Below are positions 44,713 to 53,737 of a DNA stretch of 64,000 nt, piece after piece. Where the stretch lies: NCBI GenBank assembly GCA_902623495.1, contig CACNTW010000004.1, positions 26,679 to 90,678 on the forward strand, written 5' to 3'. Each line of letters opens with the position of its first letter. The stretch's first letter is position 1. The notes beneath the pieces were generated by a model that was given only the letters and a program-made list of their open reading frames with translations, did no database searches and was not told the origin of the DNA. The translations under genes were made by a program, and so were the position numbers. The stretch comes from an uncultured Pelagibacteraceae bacterium. GTDB lineage: Bacteria > Pseudomonadota > Alphaproteobacteria > Pelagibacterales > Pelagibacteraceae.

Positions 44713-45645
44713 TTACTTTTCCTTATAGAATATTCTTCCTAAGGAGGTTGGGGTATTAAGTTTTATTTTTCTACTGTCACGAGAGATTACAACTAAAACT
44801 ATTATTGTCATCAGATAAGGTAATGCACTTAAGAATTGAACTGGTATTCTAAACCCAATTGCTTGCATATGTAATTGAAGAATTGTAATCCCTCCAAAAA
44901 TTAAAGCACCAATTAAAACTTTTATAGGACTCCAGGTTGCAAATACAACCAAAGCCAAAGCTATCCATCCTCTTCCAGCTGTCATATTTTCAATCCACTG
45001 TGGAGTGTATATTAAAGATAAATATGCACCTGCTAAGCCACACATAGCTCCTCCATAAAGAATACAACAGTATCTAACTAGAATAACATTTATACCTTGA
45101 TTAGATGCCGAAACAGGCGAATCACCAACAGCTCTAACAATTAAACCTAACTTAGTTTTTTTCAAAAAATAATTAGTTAAAAATGGTAAAGCAAAAGCAA
45201 AATATAAAACTATAGAGTGTCCAAATAATATTGGACCAAAAAACGGAATACTTTCTTTTAAACTTGAAAATAAAATTGGAAATTCTTTTCCAGGGATACC
45301 AACAAAATTTTTTCCTAACATTGCGGATAAACCGATGCCAAAAATAGTTAATGCCAAACCCGTTGCAACATGGTTTGTAAGAAGAGATTGCGTTAAAAAT
45401 CCAAAGATTAGTGAAATTATAACCCCTGATAACATAGAGCCTACGATTGCTATAAAAAGGTTATCTGTTATTACCATTAAAGCAAAACCAGATATTGCTC
45501 CGATTATCATCATTCCTTCGACACCTAAATTTAAAACCCCCGATCTTTCAGTAATCAATTCACCTGAAGCCGCAAGTATTAATGGCACTGATGAAGCCAT
45601 TATTGATCCTATCAGAATTCCTATAAAACTAATATCTAAGCTCAT
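44713..45645 (-). CDS. ABC transporter permease, nucleoside/BMP system (YufQ-like)
   Basis: This is one of two membrane permeases of the system, in the same family as the branched-chain amino acid and sugar permeases. The 310-residue protein has 8-9 membrane helices and the motifs APLILAASGELITERSGVLNLGVEGMMIIGAISGF-like ELITERSGVLNLGVEGMM near the N-terminus and GRGWIALALVVFATWSPIKVLIGALIFGG later. It overlaps the other permease gene by 17 bases. Confidence 0.92.
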   Translation of the reverse strand: MSLDISFIGILIGSIMASSVPLILAASGELITERSGVLNLGVEGMMIIGAISGFALMVITDNLFIAIVGSMLSGVIISLIFGFLTQSLLTNHVATGLALTIFGIGLSAMLGKNFVGIPGKEFPILFSSLKESIPFFGPILFGHSIVLYFAFALPFLTNYFLKKTKLGLIVRAVGDSPVSASNQGINVILVRYCCILYGGAMCGLAGAYLSLIYTPQWIENMTAGRGWIALALVVFATWSPIKVLIGALIFGGITILQLHMQAIGFRIPVQFLSALPYLMTIIVLVVISRDSRKIKLNTPTSLGRIFYKEK

Positions 45646-46708
45646 TTTTTTTTAAATTTAAAATTTTAACTTTGAAAAAAAGCAAATAATCAGATGCGAG
45701 TAAAAAAAATAAGATCATACCCTGAAAGACTTGGCCGGTATATTTTGGTATTTGTAAAAAAATTTGAGCCGTTTCAGCACCAAGGTATGTCAAAGCAACA
45801 ACCAAAGACGCAAAAATTATGCCAAAAGGATTAAGACGACCTAAAAAAGCAACAATAATTGCTGTAAAACCGTAATCGGGGGATATCATTCTATGCAGCT
45901 GTCCAATAGGTCCAGTAATTTCACCAACTCCAGCTAATCCCGCACAAGCACCACTAATCATAAAAACAACCAAAATCATAGTTTTTCCTTTAAACCCAGC
46001 ATACTTAGCAGTTTTTAAACTTAGACCAGATACTTTAATCTGAAAGCCTAAATAGGTTTTATAAAGAACAAACCAACTCAGCATAACTGCTGCAAGAGCT
46101 AAAAAAATACCAGCATGAATTCTCAAACCTTCAAATAATAATGGCATTCTAGATGAGTCACTAAATTGTCTTGTTTCAGGAAAATTAAAACCTTCAGGAT
46201 TACTCCATGGCCCAACTACTAAGTAATCTAAGAGTAGCTTTGAAACGTAAACCAACATAAGACTAACTAAAATCTCATTTGTATTAAAATATGTTTTAAG
46301 GATTGCTGGGATAAGTGCAAAGATCATTCCCCCGATTGCTCCAGCAATTATAACTAAAGGCAATATATAAAAACCTTCTTGATTATAAAATAAAAGAGCA
46401 ACTCCACCTCCTACAATTGCACCAAAAGTTAATTGCCCTTCTGCACCAATATTCCAATTATTACTTTTAAAACAAAATGATAAACCAATAGCAATTAAGC
46501 AAAGGGGGGTTGCTTTGAGTAGCAATTCACTGAGGCCATATAAATTTGAAATAGGAGTTATAAAGTAAAACTTAAGTGCTTCTATTGGATTAAAGCCTAA
46601 AATATAAAAAATTATACCGCCACCTAAAATTGTAAGTATGATTGCAATAAAAGGAGTAAAAAAATATAATGCCATTGGTACATCATTTCTTTTTTCAATT
46701 TTAATCAA
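45629..46708 (-). CDS. ABC transporter permease, nucleoside/BMP system (YufP-like)
   Basis: Second permease of the heterodimeric pore. The 359-residue protein shows ELLLKATPLCLIAIGLSFCFKSNNWNIGAEGQLTFGAIVGGG, TNEILVSLMLVYVSKLLLDYLVVGPW and SPDYGFTAIIVAFLGRLNPFGIIFASLVVALTYLG, all typical of YufP/BmpB-type permeases. It overlaps the ATPase gene by eight bases and the next permease by 17, so all three are tightly coupled. Confidence 0.92.
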   Translation of the reverse strand: MIKIEKRNDVPMALYFFTPFIAIILTILGGGIIFYILGFNPIEALKFYFITPISNLYGLSELLLKATPLCLIAIGLSFCFKSNNWNIGAEGQLTFGAIVGGGVALLFYNQEGFYILPLVIIAGAIGGMIFALIPAILKTYFNTNEILVSLMLVYVSKLLLDYLVVGPWSNPEGFNFPETRQFSDSSRMPLLFEGLRIHAGIFLALAAVMLSWFVLYKTYLGFQIKVSGLSLKTAKYAGFKGKTMILVVFMISGACAGLAGVGEITGPIGQLHRMISPDYGFTAIIVAFLGRLNPFGIIFASLVVALTYLGAETAQIFLQIPKYTGQVFQGMILFFLLASDYLLFFKVKILNLKKNELRY

Positions 46709-48200
46709 TGGAACCTCCTCCCATTAGAAGTCCTAATTTTTCTGGAGTGACTTCCTCTGAAGGCATTATTTTTGAAAGCTTGCCTTTGTAAATAACTGCA
46801 ATTCTATCACTGAGTTTTAATAACTCCTCCGTATCTGTAGAAATTAAAATCGTTGATTTTTCTTGATCGTTAATTTTTATAAGTGTTTCATGAATATAAT
46901 TGATTGCACCCACATCGAGCCCCCATGTTGGATTGTAACAAATTAATAATTCCGGAGCTGTAATTAACTCTCTCCCTAAAATAAGTTTTTGTAAATTTCC
47001 ACCCGATAGAAATTGACTTTTTAATTCAACATTGTCTGTATTTACTGAGAAGTCAGATAATATTTTCTTTGAATGCTCTTTAATTTTTTTTTCATTTACC
47101 AAACCTTTTTCAAAAAAATTTGATGACTTAAAATTATTTAATGCTACATTTTCATATATTTTTAATTCAGGTACAGCCGCTTGAGATATTCTATCTTCAG
47201 GAGAAAAAGCCATTAAATACTCTCGTCTTTGCTTTGGATTTAATTTAGCAATTTCCTTATTTCGAAAAATGATTGATGTATCTGGTGTAATTATTTCCCC
47301 ACTCAAAATTTGAAAGAGTTCGTTTTGACCATTGCCAGAAATACCCGCTATACCTAAACATTCTCCTTTCTTTACAGAAAAATTTAGATTAACTAAATTT
47401 GTTTCAAAAGGATCATCGCTATAAAAATTTAAATGTTTTACTTTAAATATCTCATCTTTATTTTTGGAAATATTAATTTTTTTCTTAATTTTCGCTAGTT
47501 TTTGACCAACCATCTTATTTGCGAGAGTTTCAACTCTTTCATTTTGTGTTTGGCTAACCGATACAACCTTACCTTTTCGCATTACAGCAACCTCGTCACA
47601 TAAAGACAAAACTTCTTTTAACTTGTGAGTTATGTAAATAATTAATATTCCTTCATCACAGAATTTTTTTAAAGATATAAATAATTCCTCTGTTTCCTGC
47701 TCAGTCAAAACAGATGTGGGCTCGTCCATGATTAGAACTTTAGGGCTTCTTAAAAGACATCTTATAATCTCAACTTTTTGCTTTTGACCTGCTGATAAAT
47801 TTAATACAGGAACGTCAAGGTCAATACTAAAGTTATATTTTTTTAATATTTCATTTACTCTTACCCTTAAACTTTCGTTATCTTCAGTTGCATCTATACT
47901 TAAGTTTTCAAATACTGATAAAGTTTCAAATAAATTGAAATGCTGAAAAACCATTCCAATTTTATTTTTCTTGGCATCGAGTGGAGAACTTAATTTTAAA
48001 TTTTTTTCATTTAAAAAAACCTCACCATTATCTGGGCTCACTACACCAGACAAAATTTTTACCAATGTAGATTTTCCAGCTCCGTTCTCTCCTAATAATG
48101 CGTATATTTTTCCACTTTTAAATTGAAGAGATACATTATCATTAGCTATACACCCTGGATATATTTTTGATATATTTGATATTCGTAAGTCTGTTGCCAT
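46701..48200 (-). CDS. ABC transporter ATPase with two nucleotide-binding domains, nucleoside/BMP system (YufO-like)
   Basis: This is the energising subunit of the importer. The 499-residue protein has two ATPase domains. The first has Walker A LLGENGAGKSTLVKIL, signature LNLSAGQKQKVEII and Walker B VLIMDEPTSVL. The second has a degenerate Walker A (GISGNGQNELFQIL) with signature FLSGGNLQKLILGRE, as usual for the sugar/nucleoside ABC subfamily. It is the first gene of the operon. A possible promoter (TTGAAT, 18 bases, TATAGG) lies in the gap upstream, but is weak. Confidence 0.93.
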   Translation of the reverse strand: MATDLRISNISKIYPGCIANDNVSLQFKSGKIYALLGENGAGKSTLVKILSGVVSPDNGEVFLNEKNLKLSSPLDAKKNKIGMVFQHFNLFETLSVFENLSIDATEDNESLRVRVNEILKKYNFSIDLDVPVLNLSAGQKQKVEIIRCLLRSPKVLIMDEPTSVLTEQETEELFISLKKFCDEGILIIYITHKLKEVLSLCDEVAVMRKGKVVSVSQTQNERVETLANKMVGQKLAKIKKKINISKNKDEIFKVKHLNFYSDDPFETNLVNLNFSVKKGECLGIAGISGNGQNELFQILSGEIITPDTSIIFRNKEIAKLNPKQRREYLMAFSPEDRISQAAVPELKIYENVALNNFKSSNFFEKGLVNEKKIKEHSKKILSDFSVNTDNVELKSQFLSGGNLQKLILGRELITAPELLICYNPTWGLDVGAINYIHETLIKINDQEKSTILISTDTEELLKLSDRIAVIYKGKLSKIMPSEEVTPEKLGLLMGGGSID

Positions 48201-48338
48201 AGCATTTCTTTAATACAATAAATCAATAACTCAATAATCTTTAAAATTTCCTATATTTTCAAATTTGTATTAAATTCAAACAATTTAATGAAAGTTTTGA
48301 ACAAATTGTTAACATAATTCAACTTTAGGTATGTATTA

Positions 48339-48671
48339 ATGATTATTGCTTTTAAAAATAATACTTTATCAAAAAAATTTATTGCTCTGTTTATCACATT
48401 AACAATAATTTTTTTAACTGGATGCCAAACAATTAAAAAGAAATCTGATGAAGTGGCTGAAAAAGAGAATGAAAAATTCGGTCAATTCGTTGGAAAAGAA
48501 GTTAATGAGATGAGATTAGAATTAGGCTCACCTTCAGAAGATTTTGTCAATGAACTTGGAAATGAAATGCTTATCTACAAAACAAAAAAATATGGAATTC
48601 CTTGTGAAAGAAAATTTGAGGTGAATGCATCAGGGGTTATTATCGGATTTAGCTCTAGTGGATGTATTTAG
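48339..48671 (+). CDS. Small lipoprotein, possibly BamE/SmpA-like fold
   Basis: The function is unknown. The 110-residue protein has a lipoprotein signal (FIALFITLTIIFLTGCQ, lipobox Cys near residue 30) and a mature domain GKEVNEMRLELGSPSEDFVNELGNEMLIYKTKKYGIPCERKFEVNASGVIIGFSSSGCI. The 'LG-x-P... Y...' pattern ending in a strand that describes later change (GVIIGF) resembles the BamE/SmpA/OmlA fold, but the match is weak. Two further Cys could form a disulfide. It is monocistronic and ends in a strong hairpin. Confidence 0.65.
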   Translation: MIIAFKNNTLSKKFIALFITLTIIFLTGCQTIKKKSDEVAEKENEKFGQFVGKEVNEMRLELGSPSEDFVNELGNEMLIYKTKKYGIPCERKFEVNASGVIIGFSSSGCI

Positions 48672-48672
48672 T

Positions 48673-48695
48673 CTTGTGGGGACTAGCCCCACAAG
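48673..48695. terminator. GC-rich hairpin between convergent genes (possible terminator)
   Basis: CTTGTGGGG (48673-48681), loop ACTAG, CCCCACAAG (48687-48695) is a perfect 9-bp stem that is strikingly GC-rich for this DNA. It begins directly after the lipoprotein stop codon and ends 8 bases before the hsp20 stop. No T-run follows on either side, so it may block exonucleases or mark Rho-type ends rather than act as a standard intrinsic terminator. Confidence 0.6.
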
Positions 48696-48703
48696 CAAGG
48701 TAC

Positions 48704-49150
48704 TTATTTAATTTCAATAAGTTTCTTTTTTTTATGTTCCGGGATAATCCTTTCACATGCAATTGTTAAAAGACCATCTTTTAACTCTGCACCATTCACT
48801 TTTACATCATCTGCAATTGTAAATGATCTCGCAAATTGTCTTTGTGATATACCTTTGTGGATTATCTCTCCATCTTGGTTTTTGTTTTCACTTCTATCAA
48901 CTTGTTTAGTTCTTACAGTTAATAGATTATCTTCAAACTCTACCTCAACATCTTTTTTGCTAAAACCAGCTAAAGCAACCTCAATTGAGTAGTTATCTTT
49001 GCCAGTTCTTCTTATGTTGTAAGGCGGGTAGTTTGATTGCATACTTAAACCACCATTGCCCAACATGCTTTCGAATTGGTCAAACATATCGTCAAATCCA
49101 ATTGAGAAAGGCCGAAGTGAGTTGAAAATTGATAGATCCTTACTTGTCAT
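48704..49150 (-). CDS. Small heat-shock protein Hsp20/IbpA
   Basis: This chaperone holds unfolded proteins for later refolding. The 148-residue protein has FNSLRPFSIGFDDMFDQFESML at the N-terminus, then the alpha-crystallin domain NYPPYNIRRTGKDNYSIEVALAGFSKKDVEVEFEDNLLTVRTKQ and GISQRQFARSFTIADDVKVNGAELKDGLLTIACER, typical of alphaproteobacterial IbpA. AAGGAGG gives a strong Shine-Dalgarno and a sigma32-like promoter lies upstream. Confidence 0.95.
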   Translation of the reverse strand: MTSKDLSIFNSLRPFSIGFDDMFDQFESMLGNGGLSMQSNYPPYNIRRTGKDNYSIEVALAGFSKKDVEVEFEDNLLTVRTKQVDRSENKNQDGEIIHKGISQRQFARSFTIADDVKVNGAELKDGLLTIACERIIPEHKKKKLIEIK

Positions 49151-49214
49151 ATTATCCTCCTTTAATTAAGCAAGTTTATTTATTGCTAGCCCCATTAGGC
49201 GACTAACAAAATTA

Positions 49215-49242
49215 ATATGGTAATTAATTTTGATAATTCAAG
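49215..49242 (-). promoter_or_regulatory. Sigma32 (RpoH)-like heat-shock promoter of hsp20
   Basis: On the minus strand CTTGAA (49242-49237) is followed after 14 bases by TACCATAT (49222-49215), which matches the RpoH consensus CTTGAA-N13-15-CCCCATNT at six of eight -10 positions. It lies about 65 bases before the hsp20 ATG. Heat-shock control fits the gene. Confidence 0.6.
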
Positions 49243-49243
49243 A

Positions 49244-51325
49244 TCAAGTGTTTAATTTTCCAGCTATTTTCAAAGCGAATGCGTAGTCAATTGCAATCTC
49301 CTCAATTGCTCCATCTCTTCCAGATTTTCCTCCATGACCTGCATTCATTTCTGTTTTTAATAAAAGTAAATTGTTATCTGTTTTGTAATCCCTTAATTTT
49401 GCAGTAAATTTTGCTGGCTCATCAAATAATACCCTGTTATCACTTAGACTTGTTGTTATCAGAATGTTTGGGTAATCCATCTTTTTAATATTGTTATAAG
49501 GTGCATATGAAAATATGTAATCAAAGTGTTCTTTTTTATCTTTAGCATTTCCAAATTCATCAAATTCGCCGACTGTTAATGGTAACGAATGGTCTAAATT
49601 CGTGGTCAACGAGTCAACGAAAGGAACAGCCATAACAATACCCAAAAATAAATCAGGCGCTTGGTTAACAGCTGCACCCATTAAAAGACCTCCAGCAGAT
49701 CCACCCATTCCAATAATATTACCTTTAGACGTAAACTTTTTTTCAATTAAAAATTTTGCAGAAGCAATGTAATCTTCAAATGTATTTTTCTTGTTTAATA
49801 ATTTTCCTTCTTTCCACCATTTCATTCCTTTTTCCATACCGCCTCTAATATGAGAAGTTACCCATATAATATCTCGCTCAATTAAACTTATTCTGGTTGA
49901 GGAAAAACTTGGTGACATAGAACTTCCGTATGATCCGTATCCATATAATAATAATTTTGCAGTTCCATCTAATTTAGTTTTTTTATGTCTTGTTATGGTA
50001 ATAGGAACCATTCTTCCATCATGAGAGGCACACTCTAATCTTTCAACTATGTAGTCATCAGAATTGTGGCCACTAGGAATCTCTTGTTCTTTAACTAATT
50101 TTTTCTCTTTTGTTTTAAGATTGTATAGGTAAGTCCTTCCAGGAGTTTTTGGTGATGAATATGATAAATAAACGGTATCAGTATTTCTATTTCTTTGGGT
50201 TAACGAAACACCAGGTACTATAACTTTTTCATCTGAAAAAAATATTTCTTCTTCTTCGTTATTTTTTGGATTTCTTAATATTAATTTCGATAATGCATTA
50301 GAAGTTTCAGATCTTATAATCCAATCATTTAAGAAAATTAATCCACCAATTAAAACCTCTTCTCGTGCAGGTATAAATGTTTCCCATTCCTTTTTTTCTA
50401 AATCATTTGTCTTTTCGATCTTAAAATCTTCTGCATCTTCATTTGTATGTTTATAGAAATTATCATTCCATGAATTGACCGAATATATTATCCCTCTTTT
50501 TCTTTTATCAATTAGTTTTGGTTTAGGAATTATTTCATCTGCTTTAAAATAATACTGTTCGGATGTATTATGATCAGATGAGGTAATAAAAAAATACTTT
50601 TCATCAGAGCTAAGACCTATTCCTACAGTAAATGCTTCACTTTCTTCTTTAAATATAAGAATATCTTTACTAGCAGGAGTTCCAATTTCATGCCTGTAAA
50701 TTTCCCTTGGTCTGTGATTGTCATCAAGCTTAGAGTAAAAAATATATTTGTCATCTAAGCTAAATGTTATTCCACCACTTGTATTTTCAATTTTTTCACC
50801 AACTTGCTCTTTACTATTAATATCTCTTATATGTATGGTGTAATATTCAGATCCTTTTAAATCTAATGAATAAGCTAGTAATTTATCATTATAGCTAACT
50901 TCTAAGTCTCCAAGCCCAAAATATTCTGTTTTAAGCTTTTCTTTTTCTAAATCACCATTCCAAATTTCTTCAATTTCTCCAGAGTCAATTTTTTTTCTTA
51001 ACTTTATAGAATAATTTCCTTTTGTTGTTGTTTTTGTCCAGTAACTATATCTTACATCTTTAAATGGAAGAGACTCATCATCAAGTTTAATTCTACCTTT
51101 AATCTCATCAAATAAAACTTTTTGAATTTCCTTTGTATCTGACATTTGATGACTAAAATAATCATTTTCATCCTCAAGATATTTTCTAACCTCTGGTAAC
51201 AATTTTGAACTATCTTTCAATACCTCAAGTATGTTTTTCTGATGTATCCAACTATAATCGTCTTCCCAGGTTACGTTGTGACAAGATTTTAATTCTGGTT
51301 TTTTTTTAAGCTGTGGTATTTTCAT
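49244..51325 (-). CDS. ptrB: Oligopeptidase B (prolyl oligopeptidase family S9A)
   Basis: Oligopeptidase B cuts short peptides after basic residues. The 693-residue protein has an N-terminal beta-propeller (DDYSWIHQKN, ENDYFSHQM, GLGDLEVSYNDKLLAYSLD) and an alpha/beta hydrolase domain with SHIRGGMEKGMKWW, nucleophile Ser in GMGGSAGGLLMG, and the catalytic His in NAGHGGKSGR. Acidic residues near the substrate pocket cannot be assigned by eye. No signal peptide, so cytoplasmic. It stands alone upstream of nothing else on its strand. Confidence 0.93.
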   Translation of the reverse strand: MKIPQLKKKPELKSCHNVTWEDDYSWIHQKNILEVLKDSSKLLPEVRKYLEDENDYFSHQMSDTKEIQKVLFDEIKGRIKLDDESLPFKDVRYSYWTKTTTKGNYSIKLRKKIDSGEIEEIWNGDLEKEKLKTEYFGLGDLEVSYNDKLLAYSLDLKGSEYYTIHIRDINSKEQVGEKIENTSGGITFSLDDKYIFYSKLDDNHRPREIYRHEIGTPASKDILIFKEESEAFTVGIGLSSDEKYFFITSSDHNTSEQYYFKADEIIPKPKLIDKRKRGIIYSVNSWNDNFYKHTNEDAEDFKIEKTNDLEKKEWETFIPAREEVLIGGLIFLNDWIIRSETSNALSKLILRNPKNNEEEEIFFSDEKVIVPGVSLTQRNRNTDTVYLSYSSPKTPGRTYLYNLKTKEKKLVKEQEIPSGHNSDDYIVERLECASHDGRMVPITITRHKKTKLDGTAKLLLYGYGSYGSSMSPSFSSTRISLIERDIIWVTSHIRGGMEKGMKWWKEGKLLNKKNTFEDYIASAKFLIEKKFTSKGNIIGMGGSAGGLLMGAAVNQAPDLFLGIVMAVPFVDSLTTNLDHSLPLTVGEFDEFGNAKDKKEHFDYIFSYAPYNNIKKMDYPNILITTSLSDNRVLFDEPAKFTAKLRDYKTDNNLLLLKTEMNAGHGGKSGRDGAIEEIAIDYAFALKIAGKLNT

Positions 51326-51342
51326 TTAAATTTAATTAATTT

Positions 51343-51852
51343 ATGAATATTTTTTTTGCAATACTAATTATCTTTATTATTCTTTATATTTTACTCAATT
51401 GGTTTGCCAAAACTTCAACAAAAAAAATATCAAAATTTGTAAGAACATTTATTATAATTTCTTCAATATTGTTAGCGGTAATAATGGCATATGCAGGAAG
51501 ATATATATTTTCCTTACCATTTATGTTGGCTATTTTGCCTTTAATTAAAACAAAAGCAGGCATTTCTTTATTTCAACTATTTAGATTATGGGGGCTTTTT
51601 AGAGTATTGAAAAACTCTGGAAGGTTTAATTTTAACCAATTTAACCAAAACGTTTCATCTCAAGCAATGTCTATTGATGAATCTTATAAAATTTTAAATT
51701 TAGATCCCAAAAAAAAATATACAAAAGCTGAAGTTATGAATTCTTACAAAAAAATCATGAAAAAAATTCATCCTGATCGAAGTCCTGAATTAAATAATAT
51801 TGCCACTCTAGTAAATCAAGCAAAAGATAATATAATTAGAGATATTAGCTAA
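51343..51852 (+). CDS. Membrane-anchored J-domain protein (DnaJ-like)
   Basis: This is a co-chaperone that would stimulate DnaK near the membrane. The 169-residue protein has two N-terminal membrane helices (IFFAILIIFIILYILLNWF, FIIISSILLAVIMAYAGRYIF), a third hydrophobic stretch, and a C-terminal partial J domain: SIDESYKILNLDPKKKYTKAEVMNSYKKIMKKIHPDRSPE with the essential HPD. This TIM14-like layout, membrane helix then C-terminal J domain, is common in alphaproteobacteria. It overlaps the convergent GT9 gene by eight bases. Confidence 0.88.
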   Translation: MNIFFAILIIFIILYILLNWFAKTSTKKISKFVRTFIIISSILLAVIMAYAGRYIFSLPFMLAILPLIKTKAGISLFQLFRLWGLFRVLKNSGRFNFNQFNQNVSSQAMSIDESYKILNLDPKKKYTKAEVMNSYKKIMKKIHPDRSPELNNIATLVNQAKDNIIRDIS

Positions 51853-52804
51853 GTATTTTTGTCAATTTTTCAAAAATTTTATTAGGGTTAATTAATTCTT
51901 TACCGTTTGTGCCATGACTAACTTCATCAATACCGTCTGGTATAATAGGGTGCATTTTAGAACTATAACTGCCGTATAATAAAGGTGTATCTGCCATTAA
52001 AACTATTGTTGATTTCCCTAATCCTGCTGATAAATGACTAAAACTTGAATCATTGCAAATAGATAAATCACAACTTTTAATAATAGGTAAAGTTTCTGAA
52101 ATGCTCATTTCATTTAGTGGTATACATTTGTCTTTATGTGTATCTAGTATTTCTCTCATGATTTCCATTTCCCCTGGTTTATTACCAGTAGCTAAAAAAA
52201 ATTTACAATTGTAATTTTTTATACACAAGCTAATCAATTCTATAAATTTTTTTGCTGGAATTCTCTTTGTTGGCCCAGATCCACCTATACCTAACAATAT
52301 ATTTTTTGAATGGTTATTCATTTTAAATTTTTTTTTTACATTCTCTATCTCTTTTTCATTTACTTGAATGGTTGGATCATTATTTACATTTAAATCAAAA
52401 TTTTTTTTAAGCAAATCTTTAGCAGCCATAATTATATTTTGGTTTTTTTTTTTTAGTAATGGATACTGGTAAACTTTTTTAATACCTGCAAATTTGCAAA
52501 TAAGATTAAATCTTAATGATGAATTAAATATAATTACTTTATCAAAATTATATTTTTTTATTTCTTTGACTAATCTAAAGAAACCAATTGCTCCATCATG
52601 ATAATCTTTTTTTATATTACTTCTTTTTAGAAGAATTATTTCTCTAATAAATTCATTGTTTTTAATTAACTGATCTGCTTTTGAATTTTCTTTAACCAGT
52701 AAAGTTATTTGAGAATTGAATTTTTTTGCTACAGCTTCTATGTATGGTAGAAAAATTACCATATCTCCAATTCCCATTCTATTTTGAATTGCTAAGATTT
52801 TCAT
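51845..52804 (-). CDS. Glycosyltransferase family 9 (heptosyltransferase-like)
   Basis: Family 9 enzymes add heptose or other sugars to the LPS core from ADP-activated donors. The 319-residue protein begins KILAIQNRMGIGDMVIFLPYIEAV and has NILLGIGGSGPTKRIPAKKFIELI (donor binding) and SCDLSICNDSSFSHLSAGLGKSTIVLMAD (conserved D...H...G). No other LPS genes are adjacent. The acceptor sugar cannot be told; SAR11 outer-membrane glycolipids are poorly known. Confidence 0.87.
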   Translation of the reverse strand: MKILAIQNRMGIGDMVIFLPYIEAVAKKFNSQITLLVKENSKADQLIKNNEFIREIILLKRSNIKKDYHDGAIGFFRLVKEIKKYNFDKVIIFNSSLRFNLICKFAGIKKVYQYPLLKKKNQNIIMAAKDLLKKNFDLNVNNDPTIQVNEKEIENVKKKFKMNNHSKNILLGIGGSGPTKRIPAKKFIELISLCIKNYNCKFFLATGNKPGEMEIMREILDTHKDKCIPLNEMSISETLPIIKSCDLSICNDSSFSHLSAGLGKSTIVLMADTPLLYGSYSSKMHPIIPDGIDEVSHGTNGKELINPNKIFEKLTKILS

Positions 52805-52852
52805 GTGTTTTTAAAACCTTTACTATTTTATATTTTTATATAAATTTTTGGT

Positions 52853-53737
52853 ATGGGATATTTCAATGGAATTTATGCAGCAAGCCTTTCAATTCTTGAT
52901 AATAATTTACAGTTAAACTGTGAAAAAACCTTAAAACATGCTGAAAATCTAGTTGAAAAAGGGTGTCATGGCGTAATATTTTTTGGCAGTACGGGCCAAT
53001 CTCAATTAATTTCGTTAAGTGAGAAAATTAAACTTATTAACATTTTACCTAAAAGCAAGCATAAAGATAAATTTATAATTGGAACTGGACTAAATTCGTT
53101 GGGAGATAATATTAGTCTAATAAATATTTCAAAATCAATTGGATTTGAAAATTTTTTAGTTATGCCGCCAGCATACTATAAGTATAATGAAAATGATGTT
53201 TTTAATTTTTATTCTAAACTAATCGATAACGTCAAAGAATGTAGAATAATATTATATAATTTTGAAAAATTATCTGGTTATAAATTTAGTATCGAATGTG
53301 TTTCAAAATTGGTTGAAAATTTTCCTAAACATATTATGGGAGTTAAGGATAGTAGTTATAATTTATATGAAAAATTAAAGATTAAAAATTTTTCTGTTAT
53401 GCCAGGATCTGAGAGTAAATTGCTCAAAGGCTTAGAATTAGGTTGCTCAGGAATAATTACAGCAACAACAAATGTTACGTCAATTTTGGCAAGAGATGTT
53501 TATGATAAATTTCAAAATGGATCAGATCAATCCTCAAATGAAAAATTATGTTTAGTAAGAGGTATTTTCGATAAATTTAATTTGATCTCAGGATTACATA
53601 CTTTCATGTCACAAATTGATCAGGACTACCAGAATTTAATTCCGCCATTGAAACTTTTAAATGAAGACGAAAAAAAAATATTTTTTGATGAACTTCAAAA
53701 AATTGATTTTGACTTTAAGCACTTAAAAGCCGCATAA
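52853..53737 (+). CDS. DapA/NanA-superfamily aldolase of unknown substrate
   Basis: A class I aldolase-fold enzyme related to dihydrodipicolinate synthase and N-acetylneuraminate lyase. The 294-residue protein keeps the Schiff-base lysine (HIMGVKDSSYN), the active-site Tyr (RIILYNFEKLSG) and a substrate-loop GSTGQSQLISLSEK in place of GTTGE. The DapA arginine expected three residues after the YNxP motif is not present (YNFEKLSG), so a true dihydrodipicolinate synthase is unlikely; a 2-oxo-acid aldolase or lyase is more probable. It ends on the cfa start (TAATG). Confidence 0.82.
   Translation: MGYFNGIYAASLSILDNNLQLNCEKTLKHAENLVEKGCHGVIFFGSTGQSQLISLSEKIKLINILPKSKHKDKFIIGTGLNSLGDNISLINISKSIGFENFLVMPPAYYKYNENDVFNFYSKLIDNVKECRIILYNFEKLSGYKFSIECVSKLVENFPKHIMGVKDSSYNLYEKLKIKNFSVMPGSESKLLKGLELGCSGIITATTNVTSILARDVYDKFQNGSDQSSNEKLCLVRGIFDKFNLISGLHTFMSQIDQDYQNLIPPLKLLNEDEKKIFFDELQKIDFDFKHLKAA

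Noticed and set aside
48201-48338. Possible purine riboswitch or other RNA element before the BMP transporter operon
   Set aside because: No conserved aptamer pattern or stable hairpin is visible in these 138 bases; only weak promoter-like boxes.
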